Notes under the pieces: model-generated
The model's input: only the letters and a program-made list of their open reading frames with translations
Database searches by the model: none
Told to the model about the DNA's origin: nothing
Made by a program: the position numbers and the translations under genes
NCBI RefSeq assembly: GCF_039655875.1
Contig: NZ_JBBYXK010000001.1
Coordinates: 744,001 to 808,000 of the forward strand
Source of the DNA: Emcibacter sp. SYSU 3D8
Lineage (GTDB): Bacteria > Pseudomonadota > Alphaproteobacteria > SMXS01
Reading direction: 5' to 3'
DNA length: 64,000 nucleotides
Shown here: in pieces, positions 24,928-32,613 of the stretch
Layout: every line of letters begins with the position of its first letter
Numbering within the stretch: position 1 is the stretch's first letter

Positions 24928-26267
24928 TGCAGCACCTCCGTCAGCGCCGCGCCCAGCGCGGCGATGTCCTCATCCGTATTGGTCTCGGTGACCGCGACCA
25001 CGATCAGGTCGTCCAGCTGCGTGTGAAAGCGCGACACCGGCACGCCGCCCAGTACCTGATGCTGCGCCAGCAGCTCGATCGTCTGCGCGGCCGAGCGCGG
25101 CACCCGGATGGTGAACTCGTTGAAGAAGGTCTCGTTCAGCACCTCGACGCCCGGGACGCGCGCCAGCGTATCGGCCGCGCGGATGGCCCTGGCATGGTTG
25201 AGCCGCGCCAGCCGGCGCAGCCCTTCCTCGCCCAGCAATGTCATGTGAATCGTGAAGGCCAGCGAGCAAAGTCCTGAATTCGTGCAGATATTGCTCGTCG
25301 CCTTTTCACGGCGAATATGCTGTTCACGGGTCGACAGGGTAAGCACGAAACCGCGTCTGCCGTCTGAATCCACCGTCTCGCCGCAGAGCCGCCCGGGCAT
25401 CTGCCGGACATATTTCTGGCGGGTGGCGAACAGCCCCAGATAAGGGCCGCCGAAATTGAGACTGTTGCCGATGGACTGGCCCTCGCCCACCACGATGTCG
25501 GCGCCCATCTCGCCCGGCGACCGGATGGCGCCCAGCGAAACCGCCTCGGTGACCACGACGATCAGCAGCGCGCCGGCTTCGTGCACTTTCTCGGCCAAGG
25601 TCGACAAGTCACTGATCCGGCCAAAGAAATCCGGGTTCTGAACGACCACGCAGGACGTGTTCTGGTCGATCAGCGCGGCCAGGTCCTCGCCGCCTTCCGG
25701 CGCCGGCGCGCGGCGCAGGATCACCTCGTCTTCCGGGGTGAATCGGGTCACGGTCTCGACCACGTCGGCATATTGCGGGTGGAGGTTGCCGGACAGGATG
25801 ACCTTGCGGCGCTTGGTGACCCGCTGGGCCATCAGCACCGCCTCGCCGCAGCCGGTCGAGCCGTCATACATCGAGGCGTTTGCCACATCCATGCCGGTGA
25901 GCCGCGCCACCTGGGTCTGGAATTCGAACAGATATTGCAGCGTGCCCTGGCTGATCTCGGGCTGGTAGGGCGTGTAGGCGGTCAGGAACTCGCCGCGCTG
26001 CATCAGGTGCTGGACGCTGGCCGGCACATGATGGCGATAGGCGCCCGCCCCGACAAAGAACGGCACGCTGCCGGCCGAGACATTCTTTGCCGCGAGCGCC
26101 TCCATGTGGCGCTGCACTTCCAGCTCGCCCTGGTGGCGCGGCAGGTCGAGCGGCCCATCGAGCCTGGCTGCCGGCGGCACGTCGCGGAACAGGTCGTCGA
26201 CCGACGCGGCGCCCATGCTGGCCAGCATGTCGCGCCTGTCACCGTCGCTCAGCGGCAGGTAACGCAT
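24924..26267 (-). CDS. gcvPA: Glycine dehydrogenase (P protein) subunit 1
   Basis: The 447-residue N-terminal half of the P protein. It begins [19 protein letters not shown] and has the family blocks [46 protein letters not shown] and [13 protein letters not shown]. It works as a heterodimer or heterotetramer with GcvPB. Its ATG follows directly on the stop of the 71-residue gene (TGAATG), with GAAGGGAT as ribosome site inside that gene, so translation is coupled. Confidence 0.97.
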   Translation of the reverse strand: MRYLPLSDGDRRDMLASMGAASVDDLFRDVPPAARLDGPLDLPRHQGELEVQRHMEALAAKNVSAGSVPFFVGAGAYRHHVPASVQHLMQRGEFLTAYTPYQPEISQGTLQYLFEFQTQVARLTGMDVANASMYDGSTGCGEAVLMAQRVTKRRKVILSGNLHPQYADVVETVTRFTPEDEVILRRAPAPEGGEDLAALIDQNTSCVVVQNPDFFGRISDLSTLAEKVHEAGALLIVVVTEAVSLGAIRSPGEMGADIVVGEGQSIGNSLNFGGPYLGLFATRQKYVRQMPGRLCGETVDSDGRRGFVLTLSTREQHIRREKATSNICTNSGLCSLAFTIHMTLLGEEGLRRLARLNHARAIRAADTLARVPGVEVLNETFFNEFTIRVPRSAAQTIELLAQHQVLGGVPVSRFHTQLDDLIVVAVTETNTDEDIAALGAALTEVLQ

Positions 26268-26483
26268 TCAGTGATCCCTTCTCTTCTTGGCGTCGCGCAT
26301 GCGGGCAATGCCCGACGGCGTGCCGTTGGGCGTGCTGGAGGGGCCGGAAAACCGGAAACCGCCCTCGCGCCGCCAGACGCGGCGGGACAGGTCCAGCATG
26401 GGCCGGCGCAAGGTCCGCCAGTCGGCCGGTTCGCCGGACGGCGGCGCCCGGAACAGGATGGTGTCGGCGCGGGTCCAGCGCAT
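26268..26483 (-). CDS. Undescribed 71-residue basic protein inside the glycine cleavage operon
   Basis: This frame fills the gap between gcvH and gcvPA exactly: its ATG directly follows the gcvH stop (TGAATG) and its own TGA directly precedes the gcvPA ATG (again TGAATG). GGAAGGGCT at the end of gcvH serves as its ribosome site. The product is very basic, rich in Arg, with the patterns MRWTRADTILFRAPP and LDLSRRVWRREGGFRFSG and a charged tail (RMRDAKKRRDH). No membrane helix, signal peptide or known domain is seen. Being fitted base-for-base between operon genes argues for real translation, either to make a protein or to couple gcvH to gcvPA. I do not recognise the family. Confidence 0.6.
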   Translation of the reverse strand: MRWTRADTILFRAPPSGEPADWRTLRRPMLDLSRRVWRREGGFRFSGPSSTPNGTPSGIARMRDAKKRRDH

Positions 26484-26861
26484 TCAGTCGAGCCCTTCCA
26501 CAAAGGCCTTGTAGTCGGCCTCGGACATCAGCGCGGCAACCTCGTCCGGTTTGGACAGCTTGACCTTGAAGATCCAGCCGTCGCCCGTCGGCGCCGAATT
26601 GACCAGCGCCGGGTCGCCGTCGAGCGCCGCGTTGCCCTCGACCACCTCGCCGGAGACCGGTGAATAGAGTTCGCTGGCGGCCTTGACGGATTCGATCACC
26701 CCGGCCTCGCCGCCGGCGGCCAGCGTCTTGCCGGCCTCAGGCACTTCCACGAAGACCACGTCGCCCAGCGCGTTCTGGGCATAGTCGGTGATCCCCACGA
26801 CGCCGATCCCGCCTTCCAGCCGGATCCATTCGTGGTCTTTGGTGTAGCGGACGTCGCTCAT
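26484..26861 (-). CDS. gcvH: Glycine cleavage system H protein
   Basis: A 125-residue lipoyl carrier of the glycine cleavage system. The lipoylated Lys is about residue 60 in GVIESVKAASELYSPVSG; the flanking ITDYAQNALGDVVFVEVPE and GWIFKVKLS are also typical. ATG at 26861 has AGGAG at a spacing of 8; a GTG two codons upstream is too close to that site. It starts 11 bases after the gcvT stop. Confidence 0.97.
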   Translation of the reverse strand: MSDVRYTKDHEWIRLEGGIGVVGITDYAQNALGDVVFVEVPEAGKTLAAGGEAGVIESVKAASELYSPVSGEVVEGNAALDGDPALVNSAPTGDGWIFKVKLSKPDEVAALMSEADYKAFVEGLD

Positions 26862-26872
26862 GGACACGGCTC

Positions 26873-27973
26873 CTATTTCCAGCCTTTGGGAACGAAGGGA
26901 AGCGGCGCGATGCGCGCCGGGTGAACCTTGCCGCGGATGACAAGGCCGATGGCCGTGCCGTCATCGGCGTAATCGGGGGTGACGTAGCCCATGGCGACGG
27001 GACCGCCCACGCTCGGCCCGAAGCCGCCCGAGGTGATCTCGCCGATCTCGTTGCTGGTCTCGTCGACGATGATGGTGTGCGCCCGCGCCGGAGCCTTGCC
27101 CTCGGGCCGGATGCCGACGCGGATGCGCCGGGGTCCGGCGAACAGCTGCTCCAGGATCGGCTCGGCGCCGAGGAAGCCGCCTTCCAGCTTGCGCCGTTTG
27201 CCGATGGTCCAGGTAAGTCCCGCCTCGACCGGCGTGGTGTTCTCGTCCAGGTCGGCACCGTAAAGGCACAGTCCGGCCTCGAGCCGCAGCGAATCCCGCG
27301 CGCCCAGACCGGCCGGCATCACCTCGGGCTGGGCAAGCAGCAGCCGGGCCAGCGTCTCGGCGTGTTCCGCCGGCACCGATATTTCCACGCCGTCCTCGCC
27401 CGTATAGCCCGAGCGGCTGACCCAGCAGTCGATACCGCCCAGCGTCAGCTCGCGGGCGCTCATGAACGGCATGGCGCCGATATGCGGATCCAGCCGGGCG
27501 ATGACGTCAACCGCCTTGGGCCCCTGCAGCGCGACCAGCGCCCGGTCGTCCAGCATGACAACGGTGCCCGGCGGCATATGCGCCTGCATGTGGGCGAGAT
27601 CCCCGCTCTTGCAGCCGGCATTCACCACCACATACAGGTCGGATTCCCGGCGGGTGACCATCAGATCGTCCATGATGCCGCCATGGGCGTTGGTGAACAG
27701 GGTATAGCGCTGGCGGCCCACCTTCAGCGCCTCGATGTCGCCGGGCACCAGCCGCTCGAGCGCCTCGATGACGCCCGGCCCCTTCACCAGCACCTGTCCC
27801 ATATGCGACACGTCGAACAGGGCGGCCGAGGCGCGGCAGTGCAGATGCTCGGCCATGATGCCGGCCGGATAGCGAATCGGCATGTCGTAGCCCGCGAAGC
27901 CGCCGAACTCGGCGCCGAGTTCGCGGTGCAGTCCATGGAGCGGGGTGGTGAGCAGCGTTTCCGGAGCGGTCAT
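26873..27973 (-). CDS. gcvT: Glycine cleavage system T protein (aminomethyltransferase)
   Basis: A 366-residue tetrahydrofolate-dependent aminomethyltransferase, first gene of the operon. It has LTTPLHGLHRELGAEFGGF, the conserved FDVSHMGQVLVKGPG, and C-terminal blocks such as EITSGGFGPSVGGPVAMGYV. ATG at 27973 has AGGAA upstream; an ATG at 28000 lacks one. The leader of about 50 bases upstream separates it from a tandem glycine riboswitch, so the whole operon should respond to glycine. Confidence 0.96.
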   Translation of the reverse strand: MTAPETLLTTPLHGLHRELGAEFGGFAGYDMPIRYPAGIMAEHLHCRASAALFDVSHMGQVLVKGPGVIEALERLVPGDIEALKVGRQRYTLFTNAHGGIMDDLMVTRRESDLYVVVNAGCKSGDLAHMQAHMPPGTVVMLDDRALVALQGPKAVDVIARLDPHIGAMPFMSARELTLGGIDCWVSRSGYTGEDGVEISVPAEHAETLARLLLAQPEVMPAGLGARDSLRLEAGLCLYGADLDENTTPVEAGLTWTIGKRRKLEGGFLGAEPILEQLFAGPRRIRVGIRPEGKAPARAHTIIVDETSNEIGEITSGGFGPSVGGPVAMGYVTPDYADDGTAIGLVIRGKVHPARIAPLPFVPKGWK

Positions 27974-28024
27974 CGGGTTCCTGACATGTGGGCAAGCCAC
28001 CCGCGTCCGGATGGACGAAGGCTG

Positions 28025-28216
28025 CCCCCTCTGTCTTCGGAACCTGAGAGATTTACCGGACTCCCGCCATCGGCGAGGGCCCGAATTACTCCTTCGGTGA
28101 GCAGCACCAGGATGGTGCGTCTGCTTTCCAGAGTGCCTGTACCCGTGCGGTCCTTTTGCCTGAAAGTTTCCGGGGCGGTTGCTTCTTCGGCGCCGGCAAG
28201 GACCGGTCTCTCCCGC
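28025..28216 (-). promoter_or_regulatory. Tandem glycine riboswitch (two gcvT-type aptamers)
   Basis: Read on the minus strand, the leader starts GCGGGAGAGACC and has the first aptamer landmarks GCCGAAGAAGCAA, AAACTTTCAGGCAAAAGGAC and CTCTGGAAAGCAG, then the second aptamer CACCGAAGGAGTAA, GGCGGGAGTCCGG, AATCTCTCAGGT and GACAGAGGGG. These are the conserved elements of the Rfam glycine riboswitch in its tandem form. In known cases glycine binding switches on glycine cleavage genes. It ends about 50 bases before the gcvT start. Whether control is by termination or by access to the ribosome site is not clear; no terminator stem with a T run is visible after it. Confidence 0.93.
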
Positions 28217-28237
28217 AAGGGCGTGAGGCGTAGCAGG

Positions 28238-28265
28238 AAGGTAGCAGGCGGCGGGTGGGAGTCAA
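28238..28265 (-). promoter_or_regulatory. Candidate promoter of the glycine cleavage operon
   Basis: On the minus strand TTGACT (28260-28265) is followed after 16 bases by TACCTT (28238-28243). A start site about 7 bases further would fall some 15 bases before the first aptamer of the riboswitch, exactly where it is needed. The -35 box is good, the -10 box weak. Confidence 0.5.
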
Positions 28266-28404
28266 GGCGGGCCCGCTGTCAGCCGCAGCGAATGCCCAGT
28301 CAATTGCGCGCGGTAAGACGGCGCGAGCATACGGGCCAAGGACCATCGGCAGCCATTCGCTCATGCAGACTGGCTCTCCGGCCGCGCGGACCTAAGTTTA
28401 CAGG

Positions 28405-28584
28405 ATGACAGATCGCCTCACCGCCCTTGAACGCGTATTCGAACTGGCCAGGTCGGGCTCCTGCGATGGGATCGACGCCCTTCGCAAGCAGCTCAAGGCC
28501 GAAGGCTATGCCGATACGCAGATCACCGGTCCCACCCTGCTGAAACAGTTGCGCGAACTCTGCGCCGCCGCGCAGAAGCCCTAG
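28405..28584 (+). CDS. Small conserved-looking cytoplasmic protein (59 residues)
   Basis: An ATG at 28405 opens 59 codons that read as a compact helical protein: MTDRLTALERVFELARSG, then a run with DGIDALRKQLKAEGYADTQ and the end GPTLLKQLRELCAAAQKP. The mix of helix-forming and acidic residues, and the amphipathic pattern, look like real coding sequence; I recall similar short proteins in other alphaproteobacteria but cannot check. It has one Cys in SCDG. The ribosome site is weak (ACAGG). It lies divergent from the glycine cleavage operon and 100 bases before the ion channel gene. Function unknown. Confidence 0.65.
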   Translation: MTDRLTALERVFELARSGSCDGIDALRKQLKAEGYADTQITGPTLLKQLRELCAAAQKP

Positions 28585-28682
28585 GCGCAAGCCTCGGCCC
28601 GCGATGTCCCTGCGCGCTGGCGATTGCCCGCCGGTGCGGCTAGGCTTGCGGTAACAGGGGCTGCATTGATTTCGGGGGCATC

Positions 28683-29816
28683 ATGTTTCAGGCATCCACG
28701 GAAACCGGCGGACGCGTATCCGCCGTGATGCGGCAGTTCCTTCCCGCCGGCCTCGTCATGGCGGCGGCGCTGATGCTGGCGCTGCCCGCATCGGCAGCGG
28801 GCACGGCAGGCGCCGGGGCGCCGGCTGCCGCCAGGGCCTTCGACCTGGGGCCACCCAAGCCCGGCCCGTTCGTGGTCCGCGCCGATTTCGAATTGCACGA
28901 CGTCAACGCCATCAACGACGTGACGGAAACCTTCGAGCTGGCCGGCGTGCTGACGCTGATCTGGAAGGATCCGCGCCAGGCGTTCGACCCGGTCGCCGCC
29001 GGCGTGGACGAAAAGGTCTACCAGGGCGGGTACCAGTTCGCCGAGGTTGCCCCGGGCTGGTATCCGCAGGTGGTGCTGGTCAACGAATCCGGCCTGTACC
29101 AGAACAGCGGCGTGGTGCTTCGGGTCAAGCCGGACGGCACCTCGACCCTGATCGAGACAGTGAACGCGGTGGCGAAAGGGGATTTCGACATGCGCCGCTT
29201 CCCCTTCGACCGGCAACGCCTGGACGCCGTCTTCGAGGTGCTGGGCTTCGGCGTGGACGAGATCGTGCTGGAGGCCATCCCGGGCGACGCGGATACGCTG
29301 ACCCGCGGCGTCAAGATTCCGCAATGGCGCATCCTTGGCGGACGCCTGACCTCCGGCAGCCGCCTCGCCACCCATGCCGGCAGTGGCGGCGTCGGCTCGG
29401 CCCTGACGGTGAGCGTCGACGTGGAGCGCGAGTCGTTCTATGTGCGGCGGCTGATCACCCTGCCGCTGGTGCTGATCGTGCTGCTGTCGTTCTCGGTGTT
29501 CTGGATGGACCGGTCGTCGCTGGGCGACAGGCTGAGCGTGTCGTTCATGGGCATCCTGACCGCCGTCGCCTATCAGATCGTGATGAGCGGGCTGTTGCCG
29601 CCAATCTCGTATTTCACCCTGATGCACGGCTTCCTGACCATCAGCTTCCTGATCATGGTCGCCTCGGTGGTGGTCAATCTGGTGGCGGGCCGGCTGGACC
29701 AGCTGGGCAAGGCGGCGCTGTCCGACCGCATCGACAAGCGCAGCCGGTGGGCGTTTCCGCTGGTCTATTTCGGCATCATCTTCACCATGCTCGGGGTGAC
29801 CATGCTGGTTACCTGA
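28683..29816 (+). CDS. Prokaryotic pentameric ligand-gated ion channel
   Basis: A 377-residue membrane protein of the Cys-loop receptor superfamily, like GLIC and ELIC. A signal peptide (about residues 16-39) is followed by a beta-sandwich ligand-binding domain with GVLTLIWKDPR (88-98) and the loop FDMRRFPFDRQRLDAVFE (168-185), the bacterial Cys-loop without the Cys pair. M1 is near 257-275 (LITLPLVLIVLLSFSVFWMD), M2 near 280-305, M3 near 308-336 and M4 near 356-377. GGGGGCATC precedes the ATG. It would form a pentameric pore in the inner membrane opened by an unknown ligand or by protons. No transporter or regulator is adjacent. Confidence 0.9.
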   Translation: MFQASTETGGRVSAVMRQFLPAGLVMAAALMLALPASAAGTAGAGAPAAARAFDLGPPKPGPFVVRADFELHDVNAINDVTETFELAGVLTLIWKDPRQAFDPVAAGVDEKVYQGGYQFAEVAPGWYPQVVLVNESGLYQNSGVVLRVKPDGTSTLIETVNAVAKGDFDMRRFPFDRQRLDAVFEVLGFGVDEIVLEAIPGDADTLTRGVKIPQWRILGGRLTSGSRLATHAGSGGVGSALTVSVDVERESFYVRRLITLPLVLIVLLSFSVFWMDRSSLGDRLSVSFMGILTAVAYQIVMSGLLPPISYFTLMHGFLTISFLIMVASVVVNLVAGRLDQLGKAALSDRIDKRSRWAFPLVYFGIIFTMLGVTMLVT

Positions 29817-29913
29817 CGGCCTGGCCGATCAATGCGGGTACTCTGCCCCTTGGCCTCGGTGACCGGCCTGTGACAGGCTGTCCTGTGATCGTCCAGCCAC
29901 CGGAGGCCAATTC

Positions 29914-30438
29914 ATGAACTGGGACGCAGTAACGGCGCTCGCCGAAGTGGCGGGTGCCGCCGCCGTCGTGATTTCGCTGCTTTATGTCGCGCGGCAGCTC
30001 CGGCAGAGCGCCAATTTCACCCGCGCCACCAGCCAGCAGATGCTGATCGACAAGACCACGGACCACAATCGCTGGATTTGCGAGGACCCGCAGCGCATTG
30101 AAATCCTGCGCCGCGCCGTGGGCGGATTCCACGACCTGCCGCCGAACGAGCAGCATCTGGTCTACACCGTGTTCTCGGCCTTCCTGACCGGCCTGGAGAA
30201 TGCCATCTATTTCCGGCAGGCGGGCGTTTGCCCAGATGCGGTCTATGCCATGCAGGAGCGCACGGCCATGCTGATCCTGCGCACCAGGGGCGGCCAGGAA
30301 TTCTGGGAAAGCGGCCAGTTCCTGATCGGCGACGACGTCCGCCACAAGATCGAGGACCTGCTCAAGCGCAAGGAAGACGGCATGCCGCCGCTGCACATGG
30401 TCATGCCTTGGCTGGGCACGGCGTCGGCGACGGCCTGA
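29914..30438 (+). CDS. Hypothetical membrane-anchored protein
   Basis: A 174-residue protein. It starts with a short exposed stretch and one membrane helix (VAGAAAVVISLLYVARQLRQ), then a soluble, largely helical domain with TRATSQQMLIDKTTDHNRWI and EILRRAVGGFHDLPPNEQHL. The layout, helix first and then a QLRQSANFTRA linker, matches a family of marine and soil proteobacterial proteins of unknown function. GGAGG lies upstream of the ATG. No operon partner: the ion channel ends 97 bases before it and the next gene is convergent. Confidence 0.65.
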   Translation: MNWDAVTALAEVAGAAAVVISLLYVARQLRQSANFTRATSQQMLIDKTTDHNRWICEDPQRIEILRRAVGGFHDLPPNEQHLVYTVFSAFLTGLENAIYFRQAGVCPDAVYAMQERTAMLILRTRGGQEFWESGQFLIGDDVRHKIEDLLKRKEDGMPPLHMVMPWLGTASATA

Positions 30439-30447
30439 TGAAAAGCG

Positions 30448-30756
30448 TCAGAGGTAGCGCGGGATCGGGCCGAGTTGCGGCGTCATGTCATCGGTGAGGT
30501 CGAGCACCACTTCGTCCACATAGCACCAGCCCCAGCCTTCCGGCGGATCGTAACCTTCGATGACCGGGTGGCCGGTCTGGTGGAAATGGGCGGTCGCATG
30601 CCGGTTGGGCGAGTCGTCGCAGCAGCCCACATGTCCGCAGGTGCGGCACAGCCGCAGATGCACCCAGGGCGCGCCAATCTTCAGGCAGTCCTCGCAGCCT
30701 TTGGCGCTGGGCGTGACAGGATGGATGGAATCGGCATGGCTGCACGCGTTGGACAT
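30448..30756 (-). CDS. UBP-type zinc finger protein
   Basis: A 102-residue protein that is essentially one ZnF-UBP domain, the fold that binds ubiquitin C-termini in eukaryotes. Metal ligands are visible: C5/H7, C21/C24, C37/C40, C45, H53, H57/H59 and H63 (CSHAD, CEDC, CRTCGHVGC, RHATAHFHQTGH). Bacteria lack ubiquitin, and the function of the short bacterial versions is not known. It is convergent with the hypothetical protein gene before it. No operon partner. Confidence 0.88.
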   Translation of the reverse strand: MSNACSHADSIHPVTPSAKGCEDCLKIGAPWVHLRLCRTCGHVGCCDDSPNRHATAHFHQTGHPVIEGYDPPEGWGWCYVDEVVLDLTDDMTPQLGPIPRYL

Positions 30757-30826
30757 CGCAGGCTCCCTGCATCAATCAGGTGAATGGAGCACCGTCCGTA
30801 CCGCTCGCGTCAAGCCCCGCAAACCG

Positions 30827-31438
30827 TCAGCCCAAGGCATCGAATGCCTCGCGAACCGCGTCCGAACTTGCACGAAAGACCGCCAGCACCTCTGGATCGA
30901 ACTTGCCGGCATGAAGCCGGCCGGTGCCGTCGCCCTCCAGGATCATGCCCATGACGTGGTCATGCTGCAGCGCGGCCCGGTACGGCCGGGCCTCACGCAG
31001 CGCATGATAGACATCGCAGATGCCGACAATGCGCGCCTCCAGCGGAATTGCCTCCCCCGCCAGTCCATGAGGATAGCCCGAACCGTCCCAGCATTCGTGG
31101 TGGTATAGCACTGCGTTGGCCGCCACTTTCAGTGTGATGTCTTCGGAATCGCGCAGGATGTTGAACCCCATCACAGGATGTTGCCGCATCACCGCCCATT
31201 CCGCTTCATCGAGCGGTCCCGGCTTGTTGATGATGGCATCCGGTACGACGATCTTGCCGATATCATGCAGGCTCGCGGCATAAGACAGCCTGGCGGAAAG
31301 ATCGGGGCCCAGCCCCATGCCCCGGCACAACGCCTCGCACACAGCGCTAACGCCCGCATCATGATAGCGAAGCGTGACCGATCGCATGGCCTCCACCGCC
31401 GTCAGACAACGTCGAACAGTTGCAGTAACTGTATTCAT
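30827..31438 (-). CDS. HD-GYP domain phosphodiesterase
   Basis: A 203-residue protein made of an HD-GYP domain alone, the type that hydrolyses cyclic di-GMP. It has the HD metal dyad in ASLHDIGKI (H58, D59), the HPVMGFNIL helix, paired His at 113-114 followed by WDGSGYPHGL with GYP at 121-123, and ARIVGICDVYHAL. No sensory or receiver domain is attached, so input must come from another protein. ATG at 31438 is preferred, with GAGGGCG upstream; a longer frame to 31504 lacks coding character. Confidence 0.85.
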   Translation of the reverse strand: MNTVTATVRRCLTAVEAMRSVTLRYHDAGVSAVCEALCRGMGLGPDLSARLSYAASLHDIGKIVVPDAIINKPGPLDEAEWAVMRQHPVMGFNILRDSEDITLKVAANAVLYHHECWDGSGYPHGLAGEAIPLEARIVGICDVYHALREARPYRAALQHDHVMGMILEGDGTGRLHAGKFDPEVLAVFRASSDAVREAFDALG

Positions 31439-31546
31439 TGGCCACGCCCTCGCGCGCTTTATGCATTGCCCGCGATGATACACCCGCCCCGGGACGCCCG
31501 CCATGCGGCAATGGGAACCGGGGATTGGCAGCCGGTCCGGCCCCCG

Positions 31547-32434
31547 TTAACCCCGGTAGCGGAACAGGCCTTCCTGCGCCACGGAGGCAACCAGCAGACC
31601 CTCGCGGGTATAGACGCTGCCCCGGTTGAATCCGCGGGCGCCCGAGGCGCTGGGGCTGTCCATGTCGTAGAGCAGCCAGTCGTCCATGGTAAACGGATGG
31701 TGGAACCACATGGCGTGGTCCAGGCTGGCCGACTGCAGCTTGCCCGACAGCCAGGAAATGCCATGGGGCCGGAAGCAGGTGTCGAGCAGGCTCATGTCGG
31801 AGGCATAGGCCAGCATGCACTGGTTCAGCGGCAGGTTGTCGCCCACCGTGTTGCGGGCGCGGAACCAGACCTGCTGATAGGGCGGCGCCTTGACCGGGTC
31901 GATGAAATCGTGCCGGCTGACCGGCCGCATCTCGATCGGGCGCGGACGGGCGAAGTGCTTGGCAATGGCCTCGGGGACCTTGTCGATGATCGCCATCCGC
32001 AATTCCTCGTCGGTGGGCAGCGACTCAGGCATGGGCACATTGGGCATGTCGAACTGGTGCTCGAAGCCCTCCTCGGGAATCTGGAACGATGCCGCCAGAT
32101 TGAATATCTGCTTGCCATGCTGGATCGCCACCACGCGCCGCGTCGTGAAGCTCTTGCCGTCGCGCGAGCGGTCGACCTCGTAGATGATCGGCACCTTCGG
32201 ATCGCCGGGCCGGATGAAGTAGGCATGGAGCGAGTGGCAAATACGGCCTTCCACCGTGCGGTAGGCGGCGGTCAGCGCCTGGCCGATCACCTGCCCGCCG
32301 AACACCCGCTGCCAGGTCACGTCCGGACTGATTCCCCGGAACAGATTGACCTCGAGCGGCTCCAGATCGAGCAGGGCGATGACGTCATCGGTGGCTACGC
32401 TGTTATTGGCGGTCTTCACGGCGGACTCCGTCAT
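31547..32434 (-). CDS. tesB: Acyl-CoA thioesterase II
   Basis: A 295-residue double hot-dog thioesterase that hydrolyses medium and long acyl-CoA. Family blocks are FRGISPDVTWQRVFGGQV, SLHAYFIRPGDPKVPI, DRSRDGKSFTTRRVVAIQ and, in the second hot-dog, LDHAMWFHHPFTMDDWLLYD with the catalytic Asp, ending SVYTREGLLVASVAQEGLFR. It is cytoplasmic. Divergent from the GNAT-nitrilase gene over a 179-base region without clear promoter boxes. Confidence 0.93.
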   Translation of the reverse strand: MTESAVKTANNSVATDDVIALLDLEPLEVNLFRGISPDVTWQRVFGGQVIGQALTAAYRTVEGRICHSLHAYFIRPGDPKVPIIYEVDRSRDGKSFTTRRVVAIQHGKQIFNLAASFQIPEEGFEHQFDMPNVPMPESLPTDEELRMAIIDKVPEAIAKHFARPRPIEMRPVSRHDFIDPVKAPPYQQVWFRARNTVGDNLPLNQCMLAYASDMSLLDTCFRPHGISWLSGKLQSASLDHAMWFHHPFTMDDWLLYDMDSPSASGARGFNRGSVYTREGLLVASVAQEGLFRYRG

Positions 32435-32613
32435 CGGTCGGTTTATCGCGGATTGGTCGCGGTATTATGCGCAGCACCACCCCGCTGTCACGCGATTGCA
32501 GGCGGCACCTGACCCGCGTCGCGCGCCGAACGGCGCCGCGGGTCTGGTCGCGCCGGTTTCCATCGCGTCAATCCGGTGCATATAGTGGGGTAGAAAACCA
32601 ACAAGGAATCTCT

